Assembly: GCF_000416235.1 (NCBI RefSeq)
Contig: NZ_ATLO01000049.1
Span: forward strand, 248,001-312,000
Reading direction: 5' to 3'
DNA length: 64,000 nt
Source of the DNA: Pseudomonas sp. CFII64
GTDB lineage: Bacteria > Pseudomonadota > Gammaproteobacteria > Pseudomonadales > Pseudomonadaceae
The first letter of the stretch is position 1. Each line of letters begins with the position of its first letter. Below the pieces are notes generated by a model. It did not search any database. It was given only the letters and a program-made list of their open reading frames with translations, and was not told the origin of the DNA. Shown piece by piece: positions 1 through 8,779 of the stretch. A program made the translations under genes and the position numbers.

Positions 1-1928
1 ACCGTCGCGTGGTGGGCGTACTGGTCATCCAGCAAAAGGAGCGGCGTCAGTTCGACGAAGGGGAAGAAGCTTTCCTCGTGACCATGAGCGCGCAGCTCGC
101 CGGGGTTATCGCCCACGCTGAAGCCACCGGTTCGATCCGGGGTCTTGGCCGTCAGGGCAAAGGCATTCAGGAAGCCAAATTTGTCGGTGTCGCCGGTTCG
201 CCCGGCGCTGCCGTGGGCGTGGCCGTGGTCATGCTGCCGCCTGCCGATCTGGAAGTGGTGCCGGACAAGACCGTCACTGATATCGCCGCCGAACTCGCTT
301 TGTTCCAGACTGCCCTGGAAGGCGTGCGTGGCGACATGCGCACCTTGTCCGCCAAGCTTGCGACCCAGCTGCGGCCGGAAGAGCGCGCGCTGTTCGATGT
401 TTACCTGATGATGCTCGACGATGCCTCGCTGGGCAGCGAAGTGACCAACGTCATCAAGACCGGCCAATGGGCGCAGGGCGCCTTGCGCTCGGTGGTCAGC
501 GAACACGTCAAACGCTTCGAACTGATGGACGACGCTTACCTGCGTGAGCGCGCTTCCGACGTCAAGGATCTGGGCCGTCGCCTGCTGGCCTATCTGCAGC
601 AAGCCCGGCAACAGACGCTGGTTTATCCCGACAACACCATTCTGGTCAGCGAAGAACTCACGCCCGCCATGTTGGGCGAAGTGCCTGAAGGCAAGCTGGT
701 CGGGCTGATTTCGGTACTTGGCTCCGGCAACTCCCACGTCGCGATCCTGGCCCGCGCCATGGGCATTCCGACGGTCATGGGCGTGGTCGATCTGCCGTAT
801 TCCAAGGTCGACGGCATCGAACTGATCGTCGACGGCTATCACGGCGAAGTCTTCACTAACCCCAGCGATATCATGCGCAAGCAGTTCGCCGAGGTGGTCG
901 AGGAGGAACGTCAGCTCTCCCAAGGCCTGGATTCCCTGCGTGAGCTGCCTTGCGTGACGCTGGACGGCCATCGCATGCCGTTGTGGGTCAACACCGGTCT
1001 GCTGGCCGATGTGGCCCGCGCGCAGCAGCGTGGCGCCGAAGGTGTTGGGCTGTATCGCACCGAAGTGCCGTTCATGATCAACCAGCGTTTCCCGAGTGAG
1101 AAGGAACAGCTGGCGATCTACCGCGAGCAACTGGCCGCTTTCCACCCGCTGCCCGTCACCATGCGCAGCCTGGACATCGGTGGCGACAAGGCGCTCTCCT
1201 ACTTCCCGATCAAGGAAGACAACCCGTTCCTTGGCTGGCGCGGCATTCGCGTCACCCTCGATCACCCGGAAATCTTCCTGGTGCAGACCCGCGCCATGCT
1301 CAAGGCCAGTGAAGGCTTGAACAACCTGCGGATTCTGCTGCCGATGATATCCAGCACCCACGAAGTGGAAGAGGCCTTGCACCTGATCCACCGCGCGTGG
1401 GGCGAAGTCCGCGACGAAGGCACCGACGTGCCGATGCCGCCGGTGGGGGTGATGATTGAAGTGCCGGCGGCGGTGTATCAGACCCGTGATCTGGCGCGGC
1501 AGGTGGACTTCCTGTCGGTCGGCTCCAACGACCTGACCCAATATTTGCTGGCAGTGGACCGCAACAATCCGCGCGTCGCCGACCTGTACGACTACCTGCA
1601 CCCGGCAGTCCTGCAAGCCTTGCAGAACGTCGTGCGCGATGCTCACGCCGAAGGCAAGCCGGTGAGCATCTGCGGCGAGATGGCCGGCGATCCGGCGGCT
1701 GCGGTGCTGTTGATGGCGATGGGCTTCGACAGCCTGTCGATGAACGCCACCAACTTACCGAAAGTGAAATGGATGCTGCGTCAGATCCACCTGAGCAAGG
1801 CCAAGGAAATACTTGCTCAACTGATGACCAACGACAATCCGCAAGTCATCAGCAGCTCGCTGCAACTGGCGCTGAAAAACCTGGGCCTGTCGCGGATGAT
1901 CAATCCGGGATCGGTCAAAGGGCATTGA
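1..1928 (+). CDS. ptsP: PtsP, nitrogen-PTS enzyme I (5' end outside window)
   Basis: Phosphoenolpyruvate-protein phosphotransferase of the nitrogen PTS (EI-Ntr), which passes phosphate from PEP to NPr in the cytoplasm. The frame is open from the left edge, so the start lies upstream. The first 40 or so visible residues look like the end of the N-terminal GAF domain. The phosphohistidine motif GSGNSHVAILARAMGIP follows at about residues 238-254 (His 243, window numbering). The PEP-binding barrel then shows SLDIGGDK, GWRGIR, VGSNDLTQY and the active-site CGEMAGDP. The family is about 760 residues, so roughly 120 are missing here. A REP-like palindrome follows the stop. Confidence 0.95.
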   Translation, partial: RRVVGVLVIQQKERRQFDEGEEAFLVTMSAQLAGVIAHAEATGSIRGLGRQGKGIQEAKFVGVAGSPGAAVGVAVVMLPPADLEVVPDKTVTDIAAELALFQTALEGVRGDMRTLSAKLATQLRPEERALFDVYLMMLDDASLGSEVTNVIKTGQWAQGALRSVVSEHVKRFELMDDAYLRERASDVKDLGRRLLAYLQQARQQTLVYPDNTILVSEELTPAMLGEVPEGKLVGLISVLGSGNSHVAILARAMGIPTVMGVVDLPYSKVDGIELIVDGYHGEVFTNPSDIMRKQFAEVVEEERQLSQGLDSLRELPCVTLDGHRMPLWVNTGLLADVARAQQRGAEGVGLYRTEVPFMINQRFPSEKEQLAIYREQLAAFHPLPVTMRSLDIGGDKALSYFPIKEDNPFLGWRGIRVTLDHPEIFLVQTRAMLKASEGLNNLRILLPMISSTHEVEEALHLIHRAWGEVRDEGTDVPMPPVGVMIEVPAAVYQTRDLARQVDFLSVGSNDLTQYLLAVDRNNPRVADLYDYLHPAVLQALQNVVRDAHAEGKPVSICGEMAGDPAAAVLLMAMGFDSLSMNATNLPKVKWMLRQIHLSKAKEILAQLMTNDNPQVISSSLQLALKNLGLSRMINPGSVKGH

Positions 1929-1941
1929 TTCAATAACCACC

Positions 1942-2030
1942 GTAGGACCGGATTTATCCGGGAGGGCGATCGTTCCGGTCACGAATATCTGCCAGATGGG
2001 CTACTGCCTCGCGGATGAATCCGCTCCTAC
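1942..2030. repeat. REP-like palindrome pair between ptsP and the NRDE gene
   Basis: An imperfect inverted pair opens with GTAGGACCGGATTTATCCGG and closes with GGATGAATCCGCTCCTAC. It lies between two convergent genes, the usual place for Pseudomonas REP/BIME elements. Confidence 0.8.
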
Positions 2031-2037
2031 GGTGTTG

Positions 2038-2784
2038 TCATATATCCAGTTCCACCTCCCCCAATCTGCCGCCATACGGCCCGAAACTGTGTTCGACGAA
2101 GCGTCGGCTGCCATCGGCATTGACGATCAACGCGCTGCTGGCGCGGGTGCCGTAGGTTGGGCTGGCGATGAAGATGCTGGAAAGCAGGGTTTCCGTCGCC
2201 AGGCTGACACCGGTATCCGGCAAATCCGCGAGCGGCGCGGTCTGCGTATCCTCCAGTATGCCCAGCAGCGCCGCGGGTTGCGGATCGTCCAGCCGGGCGG
2301 TCAACGCAGCCTTGGCCTTCACCAATTTGGGCCACGGCGTATCAAGCCCGGCATTCGATAAGCCGTAGACGCCCTCGCTCAATTGCTGTGGTTCGGGGTT
2401 CGAGCTATTGAGGTAATGCAGCGTCTGACCATCACCGATCAGCAGGTTGAAGCCGCCGTATTCGTCCGCCTTACCGGCCACCTCGAACAGATAATCCGCA
2501 ACTGATGCCTGGCCGGTCAAAAATTGCGCAACCAGTTCGCCCCGGGAGCGACGGCCCAAGGGTTGGCTGGGGTCGCGAATATTGGTCAGCGCCGCAAATC
2601 GCCCCTCGGCGCTGATGCCCAGCCAGGTGCCGCCCGCTTCCAGGTCGCGACCTGCATAGACGTGCGGCGCATCGTCCCATTGCGCCAAAGGCTGGGTGGG
2701 ACGCGCGTAGAATTCGTCACGATTGGCGGCGACAATCAGCGGCTGCGCGTGGGCAGGGCGCCAGGCAAAGACGATCAGACACAT
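2038..2784 (-). CDS. NRDE (TANGO2-like) family protein
   Basis: A 248-residue protein of the NRDE/TANGO2 family. It begins MCLIVFAW with the family's conserved Cys2 and carries the name-giving Asn-Arg-Asp-Glu at residues 21-24 (AANRDEFYARP). Further family blocks are AGGTWLGIS and GLSNAGLDTPWPK. No signal peptide or membrane segment is seen. Animal TANGO2 has been linked to haem trafficking and Golgi organisation; the bacterial role is not settled, so none is assigned. It is monocistronic, convergent with ptsP and divergent from lgt. Confidence 0.85.
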   Translation of the reverse strand: MCLIVFAWRPAHAQPLIVAANRDEFYARPTQPLAQWDDAPHVYAGRDLEAGGTWLGISAEGRFAALTNIRDPSQPLGRRSRGELVAQFLTGQASVADYLFEVAGKADEYGGFNLLIGDGQTLHYLNSSNPEPQQLSEGVYGLSNAGLDTPWPKLVKAKAALTARLDDPQPAALLGILEDTQTAPLADLPDTGVSLATETLLSSIFIASPTYGTRASSALIVNADGSRRFVEHSFGPYGGRLGEVELDI

Positions 2785-2991
2785 GCGGTACTCCTTTTTT
2801 TCATCACTCTACGCATCCACCCGGCCAACATCCATCGTGCAGGTAGAGCGCGGGACCATGCTCCGGTAACATGCCGTTCTCATTTCGCGCGCTCGGGCAG
2901 CATTGCTGTTCAGCGCAGGTTTAAGTTTGCTGCTTTAGTGTGTTCTGATTTTGTTGCTCGCAAGGGCGTTCGAATTTTTTGAGGAGTCGCA

Positions 2992-3798
2992 ATGCTGCCT
3001 TACCCGCAGATTGACCCAGTGGCGGTGGCTATCGGCCCGCTGCAAATTCACTGGTACGGATTGATGTATCTGGTCGGCATCGGTGGTGCGTGGCTGCTGG
3101 CATCGCGACGTCTGAACAGCTTCGATCCGACCTGGACCAAAGAAAAGCTCTCCGACATGATTTTCTGGCTGGCCATGGGCGTTATCGTCGGCGGGCGGCT
3201 GGGTTACGTGTTGTTCTACGATCTGCCCGCGTACATCGCCAATCCGCTGCTGATCTTCGAGGTCTGGAAGGGCGGCATGGCGTTCCATGGCGGGTTCGTC
3301 GGCGTGATGTTGGCGGCCTGGTTTTTCGCCCGCCGCAATGGCAAATCGTTCTTCGAACTCATGGACTTCATCGCGCCGCTGGTGCCAATTGGTCTGGGCG
3401 CCGGGCGTATCGGCAACTTCATCAATGCCGAATTGTGGGGCAAGCCGACTGACCTGCCGTGGGCCATGGTCTTCCCGCCGTTCAGCGACCCGGCGCAGCT
3501 GGCACGTCACCCGTCGCAGCTGTATCAGTTCGCGCTGGAAGGCGTAGCGCTGTTCCTCATCCTCTATCTGTTCTCGCGCAAACCCCGCCCGACCATGGCG
3601 ATTTCCGGGATGTTCGCCTTGTTTTACGGGATTTTTCGTTTCATCGTCGAGTTCGTCCGCGTCCCGGATGCGCAGCTGGGCTATCTGGCGTGGGGCTGGC
3701 TGACCATGGGTCAGGTGCTCAGTTTGCCGATGATCATCGCCGGTATCGTGCTGATCTGGCTGGCGTACAATCGCGCACCCGCGGTCAAAACGGTTTAA
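2992..3798 (+). CDS. lgt: Prolipoprotein diacylglyceryl transferase
   Basis: Lgt moves diacylglycerol from phosphatidylglycerol to the lipobox cysteine of prolipoproteins in the inner membrane, the first step of lipoprotein maturation. The 268-residue product has about seven hydrophobic segments, the HGG motif at residues 99-101 and the Lgt signature GAGRIGNFINAELWG at 136-150, which includes the essential Arg 139. A GAGG ribosome-binding site lies just before the ATG. thyA follows 52 bp downstream on the same strand, a conserved lgt-thyA pairing in proteobacteria. Confidence 0.96.
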   Translation: MLPYPQIDPVAVAIGPLQIHWYGLMYLVGIGGAWLLASRRLNSFDPTWTKEKLSDMIFWLAMGVIVGGRLGYVLFYDLPAYIANPLLIFEVWKGGMAFHGGFVGVMLAAWFFARRNGKSFFELMDFIAPLVPIGLGAGRIGNFINAELWGKPTDLPWAMVFPPFSDPAQLARHPSQLYQFALEGVALFLILYLFSRKPRPTMAISGMFALFYGIFRFIVEFVRVPDAQLGYLAWGWLTMGQVLSLPMIIAGIVLIWLAYNRAPAVKTV

Positions 3799-3850
3799 CA
3801 CCGAAGCGCCGGGTTTTGCTGCCCGGCGGATTCATCGATGCAGGTAATTT

Positions 3851-4822
3851 ATGAAGCAATATCTGGAACTCGTCGCTCACGTCATCAAGAACGGCACGCT
3901 GCAAGCCAACCGCACCGGCGTGAATACCATCAGCTTTCCCGGCGCCATGCTGCGCTATGACCTGCAGGAAGGCTTCCCGGCGATCACCACGCGGCGCATG
4001 GCGTTCAAATCGGCCATTGGCGAGATGGTCGGCTTTCTGCGCGGCGTGAACAACGCTGCTGAATTTCGCGAGCTGGGCTGTAAGGTCTGGGATCAGAACG
4101 CCAACGAAAACGCCCAGTGGCTGGACAATCCGTTCCGCAAGGGCGACGACGATCTGGGCGAAATCTATGGCGTGCAGTGGCGCAAATGGCCCGCTTACAA
4201 GCGTATCGACCTGAGCAATCCGGCGGCCATCGAGCTGGCGCTGAGCCATGGTTATCAGCAGATCGCCCAGTCTGAAGAAGACGGCCAGGCTTACGTCGTG
4301 CTGTACAAGGCCATCGACCAGATTCGCCAGTGCGTCGACACGATCATCAAGGATCCTGGCAGCCGCCGGATCCTGTTCCACGGCTGGAACTGTGCGCAAC
4401 TGGACGAAATGGCTTTGCCGCCTTGCCATTTGCTGTATCAGTTTCACCCGAATCAGGCGACTAAAGAAATCTCCCTGACTCTGTACATCCGCTCCAATGA
4501 TCTGGGGCTGGGCACGCCGTTCAACCTGACCGAAGGCGCGGCCTTGCTCAGTCTGATTGGTCGCCTGACGGGCTACACGCCGCGCTGGTTCACGTATTTC
4601 ATCGGCGATGCCCATGTCTACGAAAACCATCTGGACATGCTCAATGAGCAACTGACCCGCGAGCCGTTCCCGATGCCGAAACTGGTGATCTCCGAGCGCG
4701 TGCCCGAGTTTGCCAGGACCGGCGTTTATCAGCCGGAATGGCTGGAGCAGATCGAACCCTCGGACTTCACCCTGGAAGGTTACCAACACCATCCGGCGAT
4801 GACGGCGCCGATGGCTGTTTAA
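3851..4822 (+). CDS. thyA: Thymidylate synthase
   Basis: ThyA methylates dUMP to dTMP using methylene-tetrahydrofolate. The active-site cysteine is Cys 192 in LPPCHLLYQFH. The folate/dUMP-binding blocks NRTG, FNLTEGAALLSLIGRLTGY and GDAHVYENHLD are present. At 323 residues it is about 60 longer than E. coli ThyA (264). The extra length sits around residues 80-155, between the DQNANENAQW block and the SRRILFHGWN block, as in other Pseudomonas enzymes. It is probably cotranscribed with lgt. Confidence 0.96.
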   Translation: MKQYLELVAHVIKNGTLQANRTGVNTISFPGAMLRYDLQEGFPAITTRRMAFKSAIGEMVGFLRGVNNAAEFRELGCKVWDQNANENAQWLDNPFRKGDDDLGEIYGVQWRKWPAYKRIDLSNPAAIELALSHGYQQIAQSEEDGQAYVVLYKAIDQIRQCVDTIIKDPGSRRILFHGWNCAQLDEMALPPCHLLYQFHPNQATKEISLTLYIRSNDLGLGTPFNLTEGAALLSLIGRLTGYTPRWFTYFIGDAHVYENHLDMLNEQLTREPFPMPKLVISERVPEFARTGVYQPEWLEQIEPSDFTLEGYQHHPAMTAPMAV

Positions 4823-4832
4823 TGCAAAGCCT

Positions 4833-5186
4833 GTAGGACCGGCTTTAGCCGGGAGGCTGTTATTTCTGACCTAGGAAATGCAGCGGGTGTTCTGGCCCTC
4901 TCCCGGCTAAAGCCGGTCCTGCATACATACCCGCGAGGCTTCAATGCCCATGACTCCTGCCCACATGGGAATGCTCTGACTCCAGCGTCGCCACGCCGCC
5001 GCTGACCCGTAGGACCGGCTTTAGCCGGGAGGCTGTTATTTCTGACCTAGGAAATGCAGCGGGTGTTCTGGCCCTCTCCCGGCTAAAGCCGGTCCTACGA
5101 CATACATACCCGCGAAGCTTCAATGCCCATGACTCCTGCCCACATGGGAATGCTCTGACTCCAGCGTCGCCACGCCGCCGCTGACC
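4833..5186. repeat. Tandem duplication of about 177 bp carrying a REP pair and the cadR 3' end
   Basis: Two nearly identical copies, 4833-5007 and 5009-5186, each begin GTAGGACCGGCTTTAGCCGG and end in CGCCGCCGCTGACC. Each carries a full REP pair (CTCCCGGCTAAAGCCGGTCC closes it) plus the coding sequence for the last 20 or so CadR residues. The second copy is 3 bp longer (TACGACATAC versus TGCATAC) and differs at one other base, so the duplication looks recent. The copy at 5009-5186 belongs to the intact cadR; the first is an untranslated echo. This accounts for the whole thyA-cadR gap. Confidence 0.93.
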
Positions 5187-5566
5187 TCCAGTCGATCCAG
5201 AATCCCGCAATGATCCGGGGCGCCTTCGCTGCAGCGTTCTCGCAGGTCGAGCAGTTGCGTCTGCAAGGCTTGCAGGCTGGCGATGCGGGTGTTGACGTGC
5301 TGGATGTGCTCGTCGATCAGCGCGTTGACGCTTTCACATTGGTCCTGCGGACTGTCGCGCAGGTTGAGCAGGCTGCGAATCTCTTCGAGGGTCATGTCCA
5401 GGCCACGGCAATTGCGGATGAACGTCAGCCGCTCCACATGCGCCTGGGTATACAGCCGGTAATTGCCCTCACTGCGCGCTGGAGGCGGCAGCAAGCCTTC
5501 GCGCTCGTAATAGCGGATGGTTTCCACCTGCGCGTCGGTCAATTTCGCCAGTTCGCCAATCTTCAT
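5120..5566 (-). CDS. cadR: CadR, MerR-family Cd/Pb/Zn-responsive regulator
   Basis: A 148-residue MerR-family activator. The N-terminal winged helix-turn-helix (MKIGELAKLT, ETIRYYEREGLLPPP) is followed by a dimerisation helix. Cysteines at positions 53, 77, 112 and 120 are typical of the CadR/PbrR branch. The C-terminus ends in a His-rich tail (HSHVGRSHGH), as in Pseudomonas CadR. It is divergent from cadA, and a MerR-type dyad lies in the shared promoter. Its last 20 or so codons lie in a tandem duplication, so a second copy of the tail sequence lies downstream of its stop. Confidence 0.93.
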   Translation of the reverse strand: MKIGELAKLTDAQVETIRYYEREGLLPPPARSEGNYRLYTQAHVERLTFIRNCRGLDMTLEEIRSLLNLRDSPQDQCESVNALIDEHIQHVNTRIASLQALQTQLLDLRERCSEGAPDHCGILDRLEVSGGVATLESEHSHVGRSHGH

Positions 5567-5588
5567 CGCGTCGATCCTGTTTTGGTGC

Positions 5589-5619
5589 TTGACCCTATAG
5601 TGGCTACAGGGTGTTCACT
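5589..5619 (+). promoter_or_regulatory. CadR operator within the cadA promoter
   Basis: The dyad ACCCTATAGTGGCTACAGGGT (5592-5612) fits MerR-family operators. It lies between a TTGACC -35 element (5589-5594) and a weak -10 at about 5614-5619. The spacer is about 19 bp, the overlong spacing that MerR regulators correct by twisting DNA. The -10 assignment is inference. Confidence 0.75.
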
Positions 5620-5648
5620 TGGCAACAAGCAAGTCAAAGGACTGGACC

Positions 5649-7916
5649 ATGAGCCAAGCGACCCCAATCGATCCGAAACACCAACATGCCGAACACGACC
5701 ATTCGGCGCACGATCATGCCCATGCGGAACACAGTCACGCCAAGCATGAACACAGCTGCTGTTCGGCGGATGCCGCACCCGCTGTAGTTACCTTCGGCGA
5801 TGCGCCTGCGTCTGGCGGTCGGCTGAGCAGTTTCCGCATCGAGCAGATGGATTGTCCTACCGAGCAGACTTTGATCCAGAACAAACTGGGCAAGCTGGCC
5901 GGGGTGCAGAAACTCGAATTCAACCTGATCAATCGCATGCTCGGCGTCTGGCACGAATTGCCGTCCACTGACCCGATTCGCGACGCGATTTCGTCATTGG
6001 GCATGCAGGCCGAGCCGATTGAAGAGGGCGCCGGTACTGAGTCGGCTTCGTTGCCACCGGCGAAAAAACCTTGGTGGCCGCTGGCGTTGTCGGGCGTCGC
6101 CGCGTTGACTTCGGAAGTGATTCACTTCGCTGAGCTGGCGCCGAACTGGGTGGTTGCACTGGTCGCGTTGGTCGCCATTCTCAGTGGCGGACTCACCACC
6201 TACAAAAAAGGCTGGATCGCCCTCAAGAACTTCAACCTGAACATCAATGCGTTGATGAGCATCGCCGTAACCGGTGCCGTGCTGATCGGGCAATGGCCGG
6301 AAGCGGCCATGGTGATGTTCCTGTTTACTGTGGCCGAGTTGATCGAAGCCAAATCCCTGGACCGCGCCCGCAACGCAATCGGCGGGCTGCTGCAACTGAC
6401 GCCGGAAGTGGCGACGGTGCAGCAAGCGGATGGTCAATGGCTAGAACTGGACGCGAAAAGCATCGAGCTTGGCGCCATCGTCCGGGTAAAACCGGGCGAA
6501 CGCATTGCGCTGGACGGCGAAGTGGTCTCCGGTAACTCCACCATCGATCAGGCGCCGATTACCGGGGAAAGCCTGCCGGTGGAGAAGGCTGAAGGCGACA
6601 AAGTCTTTGCTGGCACGATCAATCAGTCGGGATCGCTGGAATACAAGGTGACTGCTGCGGCCAACAACTCGACGCTGGCGCGGATCATTCATGCGGTGGA
6701 AGCCGCGCAGGGCGCACGCGCGCCGACTCAGCGTTTTGTCGACAGCTTTTCGCGCATCTACACCCCCGCGGTGTTCCTGCTGGCTTTGGCCGTGGCGATC
6801 ATCCCGCCGCTGTTCATGGGCGCGGTATGGTTTGACTGGATCTACCGCGCGCTGGTGTTGCTGGTGGTCGCATGTCCGTGTGCGCTGGTGATTTCCACGC
6901 CAGTGACGATTGTCAGTGGCCTGGCGGCTGCCGCGCGTAAAGGCATCCTGATCAAAGGCGGCGTTTATCTGGAAATGGGCCAGGAGCTGGATTATCTGGC
7001 GCTGGACAAAACCGGCACCATTACCCATGGCAAGCCGGTGCAGACCGACTATGTGCTGCTTCAGGAATCAGCTGGCGAGCGGGTTCCGGCGATTGTCGCC
7101 AGCCTGGCTGGCCGCTCCGATCACCCGGTTTCCCTGGCCATCGCCCAGGCAGCGGAAAAGAGCCTGACGTTGCATGAGGTCATGGCTTTGGAAGCGTTGG
7201 CCGGTCGCGGGGTGCGCGGCGAGATCAATGGCCAGGTGTATCACCTGGGCAACCACCGCTTGGTGGAAGAGCTGGGCTTGTGTTCGCCAGAGCTGGAAGT
7301 GCAACTCGATGCGCTGGAAAAACAGGGCAAAAGCGTCGTGCTGTTGCTGGATAGCAGCGGTCCGCTGGCGTTGTTCGCCGTGGCCGATACCGTCAAGGAC
7401 AGCAGCCGCGAAGCCATTGAGCAGCTGCATGCGCTGGGCGTGAAAACCCTGATGTTGACGGGCGATAACCCGCACACCGCCAAGGCGATCGCTGCGCAGG
7501 TGGGCATCGATCAGGCGCAAGGCAATCTGATGCCGGCTGACAAGTTGCAGGCCATCGAGGCGCTGTACGCCCAAGGTCATCGAGTCGGCATGGTCGGCGA
7601 CGGCATCAACGACGCGCCAGCCCTGGCTCGCGCCGAAATCGGTTTCGCCATGGCGGCTGCCGGTACCGACACAGCGATTGAAACCGCTGATGTTGCCCTG
7701 ATGGACGACGATCTGCGCAAGATCCCGGCATTTATACAACTGTCGCGCCGCACCTCGGCGATCTTGAAGCAGAACATCATCCTGGCGCTGGTGATCAAGG
7801 CGATCTTCCTGGTCGTCACCTTTGCTGGCATGGCGACCATGTGGATGGCGGTGTTCGCCGATATGGGCGTGAGCTTGCTGGTGGTGTTCAACGGGTTGCG
7901 GTTGCTTAAAAAGTAA
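5649..7916 (+). CDS. cadA: CadA, Cd/Zn/Pb-translocating P1B-type ATPase
   Basis: A 755-residue inner-membrane heavy-metal efflux ATPase. It begins with a His-rich metal-binding stretch (eleven histidines in residues 11-35, then CC at 37-38). An HMA domain with MDCPTEQ (67-73) follows. The transmembrane core has the CPC metal-site motif (409-411), TGES (305-308), the phosphorylation motif DKTGT (453-457) and MVGDGIND near the C-terminus. The ATG at 5649 is chosen because AAAGGA lies just upstream; a longer in-frame reading to 5619 has no such site. Expression is expected to depend on divergent cadR. Confidence 0.96.
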   Translation: MSQATPIDPKHQHAEHDHSAHDHAHAEHSHAKHEHSCCSADAAPAVVTFGDAPASGGRLSSFRIEQMDCPTEQTLIQNKLGKLAGVQKLEFNLINRMLGVWHELPSTDPIRDAISSLGMQAEPIEEGAGTESASLPPAKKPWWPLALSGVAALTSEVIHFAELAPNWVVALVALVAILSGGLTTYKKGWIALKNFNLNINALMSIAVTGAVLIGQWPEAAMVMFLFTVAELIEAKSLDRARNAIGGLLQLTPEVATVQQADGQWLELDAKSIELGAIVRVKPGERIALDGEVVSGNSTIDQAPITGESLPVEKAEGDKVFAGTINQSGSLEYKVTAAANNSTLARIIHAVEAAQGARAPTQRFVDSFSRIYTPAVFLLALAVAIIPPLFMGAVWFDWIYRALVLLVVACPCALVISTPVTIVSGLAAAARKGILIKGGVYLEMGQELDYLALDKTGTITHGKPVQTDYVLLQESAGERVPAIVASLAGRSDHPVSLAIAQAAEKSLTLHEVMALEALAGRGVRGEINGQVYHLGNHRLVEELGLCSPELEVQLDALEKQGKSVVLLLDSSGPLALFAVADTVKDSSREAIEQLHALGVKTLMLTGDNPHTAKAIAAQVGIDQAQGNLMPADKLQAIEALYAQGHRVGMVGDGINDAPALARAEIGFAMAAAGTDTAIETADVALMDDDLRKIPAFIQLSRRTSAILKQNIILALVIKAIFLVVTFAGMATMWMAVFADMGVSLLVVFNGLRLLKK

Positions 7917-7930
7917 ACAGCGAGCCTCGT

Positions 7931-7956
7931 GTGGGAGCGAGCTTGCTCGCTCCCAC
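7931..7956. terminator. Perfect hairpin between convergent cadA and hutG
   Basis: Perfect 12-bp arms GTGGGAGCGAGC / GCTCGCTCCCAC flank a 2-nt centre, 15 bp after the cadA stop and 10 bp before the hutG stop. There is no long T-run, so it may be a REP-type hairpin that protects or separates the two transcripts, rather than a classical intrinsic terminator. Confidence 0.5.
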
Positions 7957-7965
7957 GGATTACGA

Positions 7966-8769
7966 TTACCTACCGTATTTAGCCTTGCCCCATTGAATCA
8001 TCCCCTCCAGCAACTCCTTTAAAACCACCCGCGTCGGCTCCGCCAGATCAGGCCGGTAATGAAACGGCACAAACTCTTCCATGTACGTGCTCTGGGTCAG
8101 TTCCAGTTGCACGGCATGGATATTGTTGGCCGGATCGCCGTAGTGGCGGGTGATGTGGCCGCCTTTGAAGCGGCCATTGAGTACATGGCTGTAATCGGTC
8201 GCTGCGGCGCAGATGGCTTCGGCGTGCTGGCCCAACGCTGCATCGCAACTGGCGCCGTTGAAGGTGCCGAGGTTGAAATCCGGCAGGCGGCCTTCAAACA
8301 GGTGTGGGATATGTCCGCGAATCGAGTGGGCATCAAACAACAGCGCATAGCCGAATTCGTCACGCAGCCTTGTCAGCTCTTGCTCAATCGTCTGGTGGTA
8401 CGGCGTCCAGATCTGCTCCAGATAACGTGCGCGTTCTTCGGCGCTCGGCGCCTGGCCTTCCTTGAACAGCGGCACGCCATCGAACAGGATCGACGGGAAC
8501 AGCCCGGTGGTCGCGCCGGCATACAGCGGTTTGTCGTCGGACGGGCGATTCAGGTCGATGACGAAACGCGAGTATTCAGCTGCCAGGGTGCTGGCGCCCA
8601 GCTCGGCGGCGAAGTCATAGAGTTGCGGGATGTGCCAGTCGGTGTCCGGCAGGCTCAACGCCTCATCCACAAGGCCAGCTTGCACCGCAGGCGTCAGCTG
8701 TAATCCGGCGTGGGGCATGCTGATCAGCAGCGGCGCGCGGCCGCGAGAAAATGTCAGAACCTTGTCCAT
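7966..8769 (-). CDS. hutG: N-formylglutamate deformylase
   Basis: HutG hydrolyses N-formyl-L-glutamate to formate and glutamate, the last step of the HutF-type (five-step) histidine pathway. The 267-residue protein shows the family's metal-binding blocks SMPHAG near the N-terminus, FVIDLNRP and LLFDAHSIRGHIP. It lies 10 bp downstream of hutI and is the last gene of the leftward hut operon. The presence of hutF in the window fits the formylglutamate branch. Confidence 0.94.
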   Translation of the reverse strand: MDKVLTFSRGRAPLLISMPHAGLQLTPAVQAGLVDEALSLPDTDWHIPQLYDFAAELGASTLAAEYSRFVIDLNRPSDDKPLYAGATTGLFPSILFDGVPLFKEGQAPSAEERARYLEQIWTPYHQTIEQELTRLRDEFGYALLFDAHSIRGHIPHLFEGRLPDFNLGTFNGASCDAALGQHAEAICAAATDYSHVLNGRFKGGHITRHYGDPANNIHAVQLELTQSTYMEEFVPFHYRPDLAEPTRVVLKELLEGMIQWGKAKYGR

Positions 8770-8779
8770 CGGTCTCTCC

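Noticed and set aside
4941..5210. Short minus-strand frame overlapping the cadR tail duplication
   Set aside because: It is only the duplicated cadR 3' end and REP sequence read in another frame.
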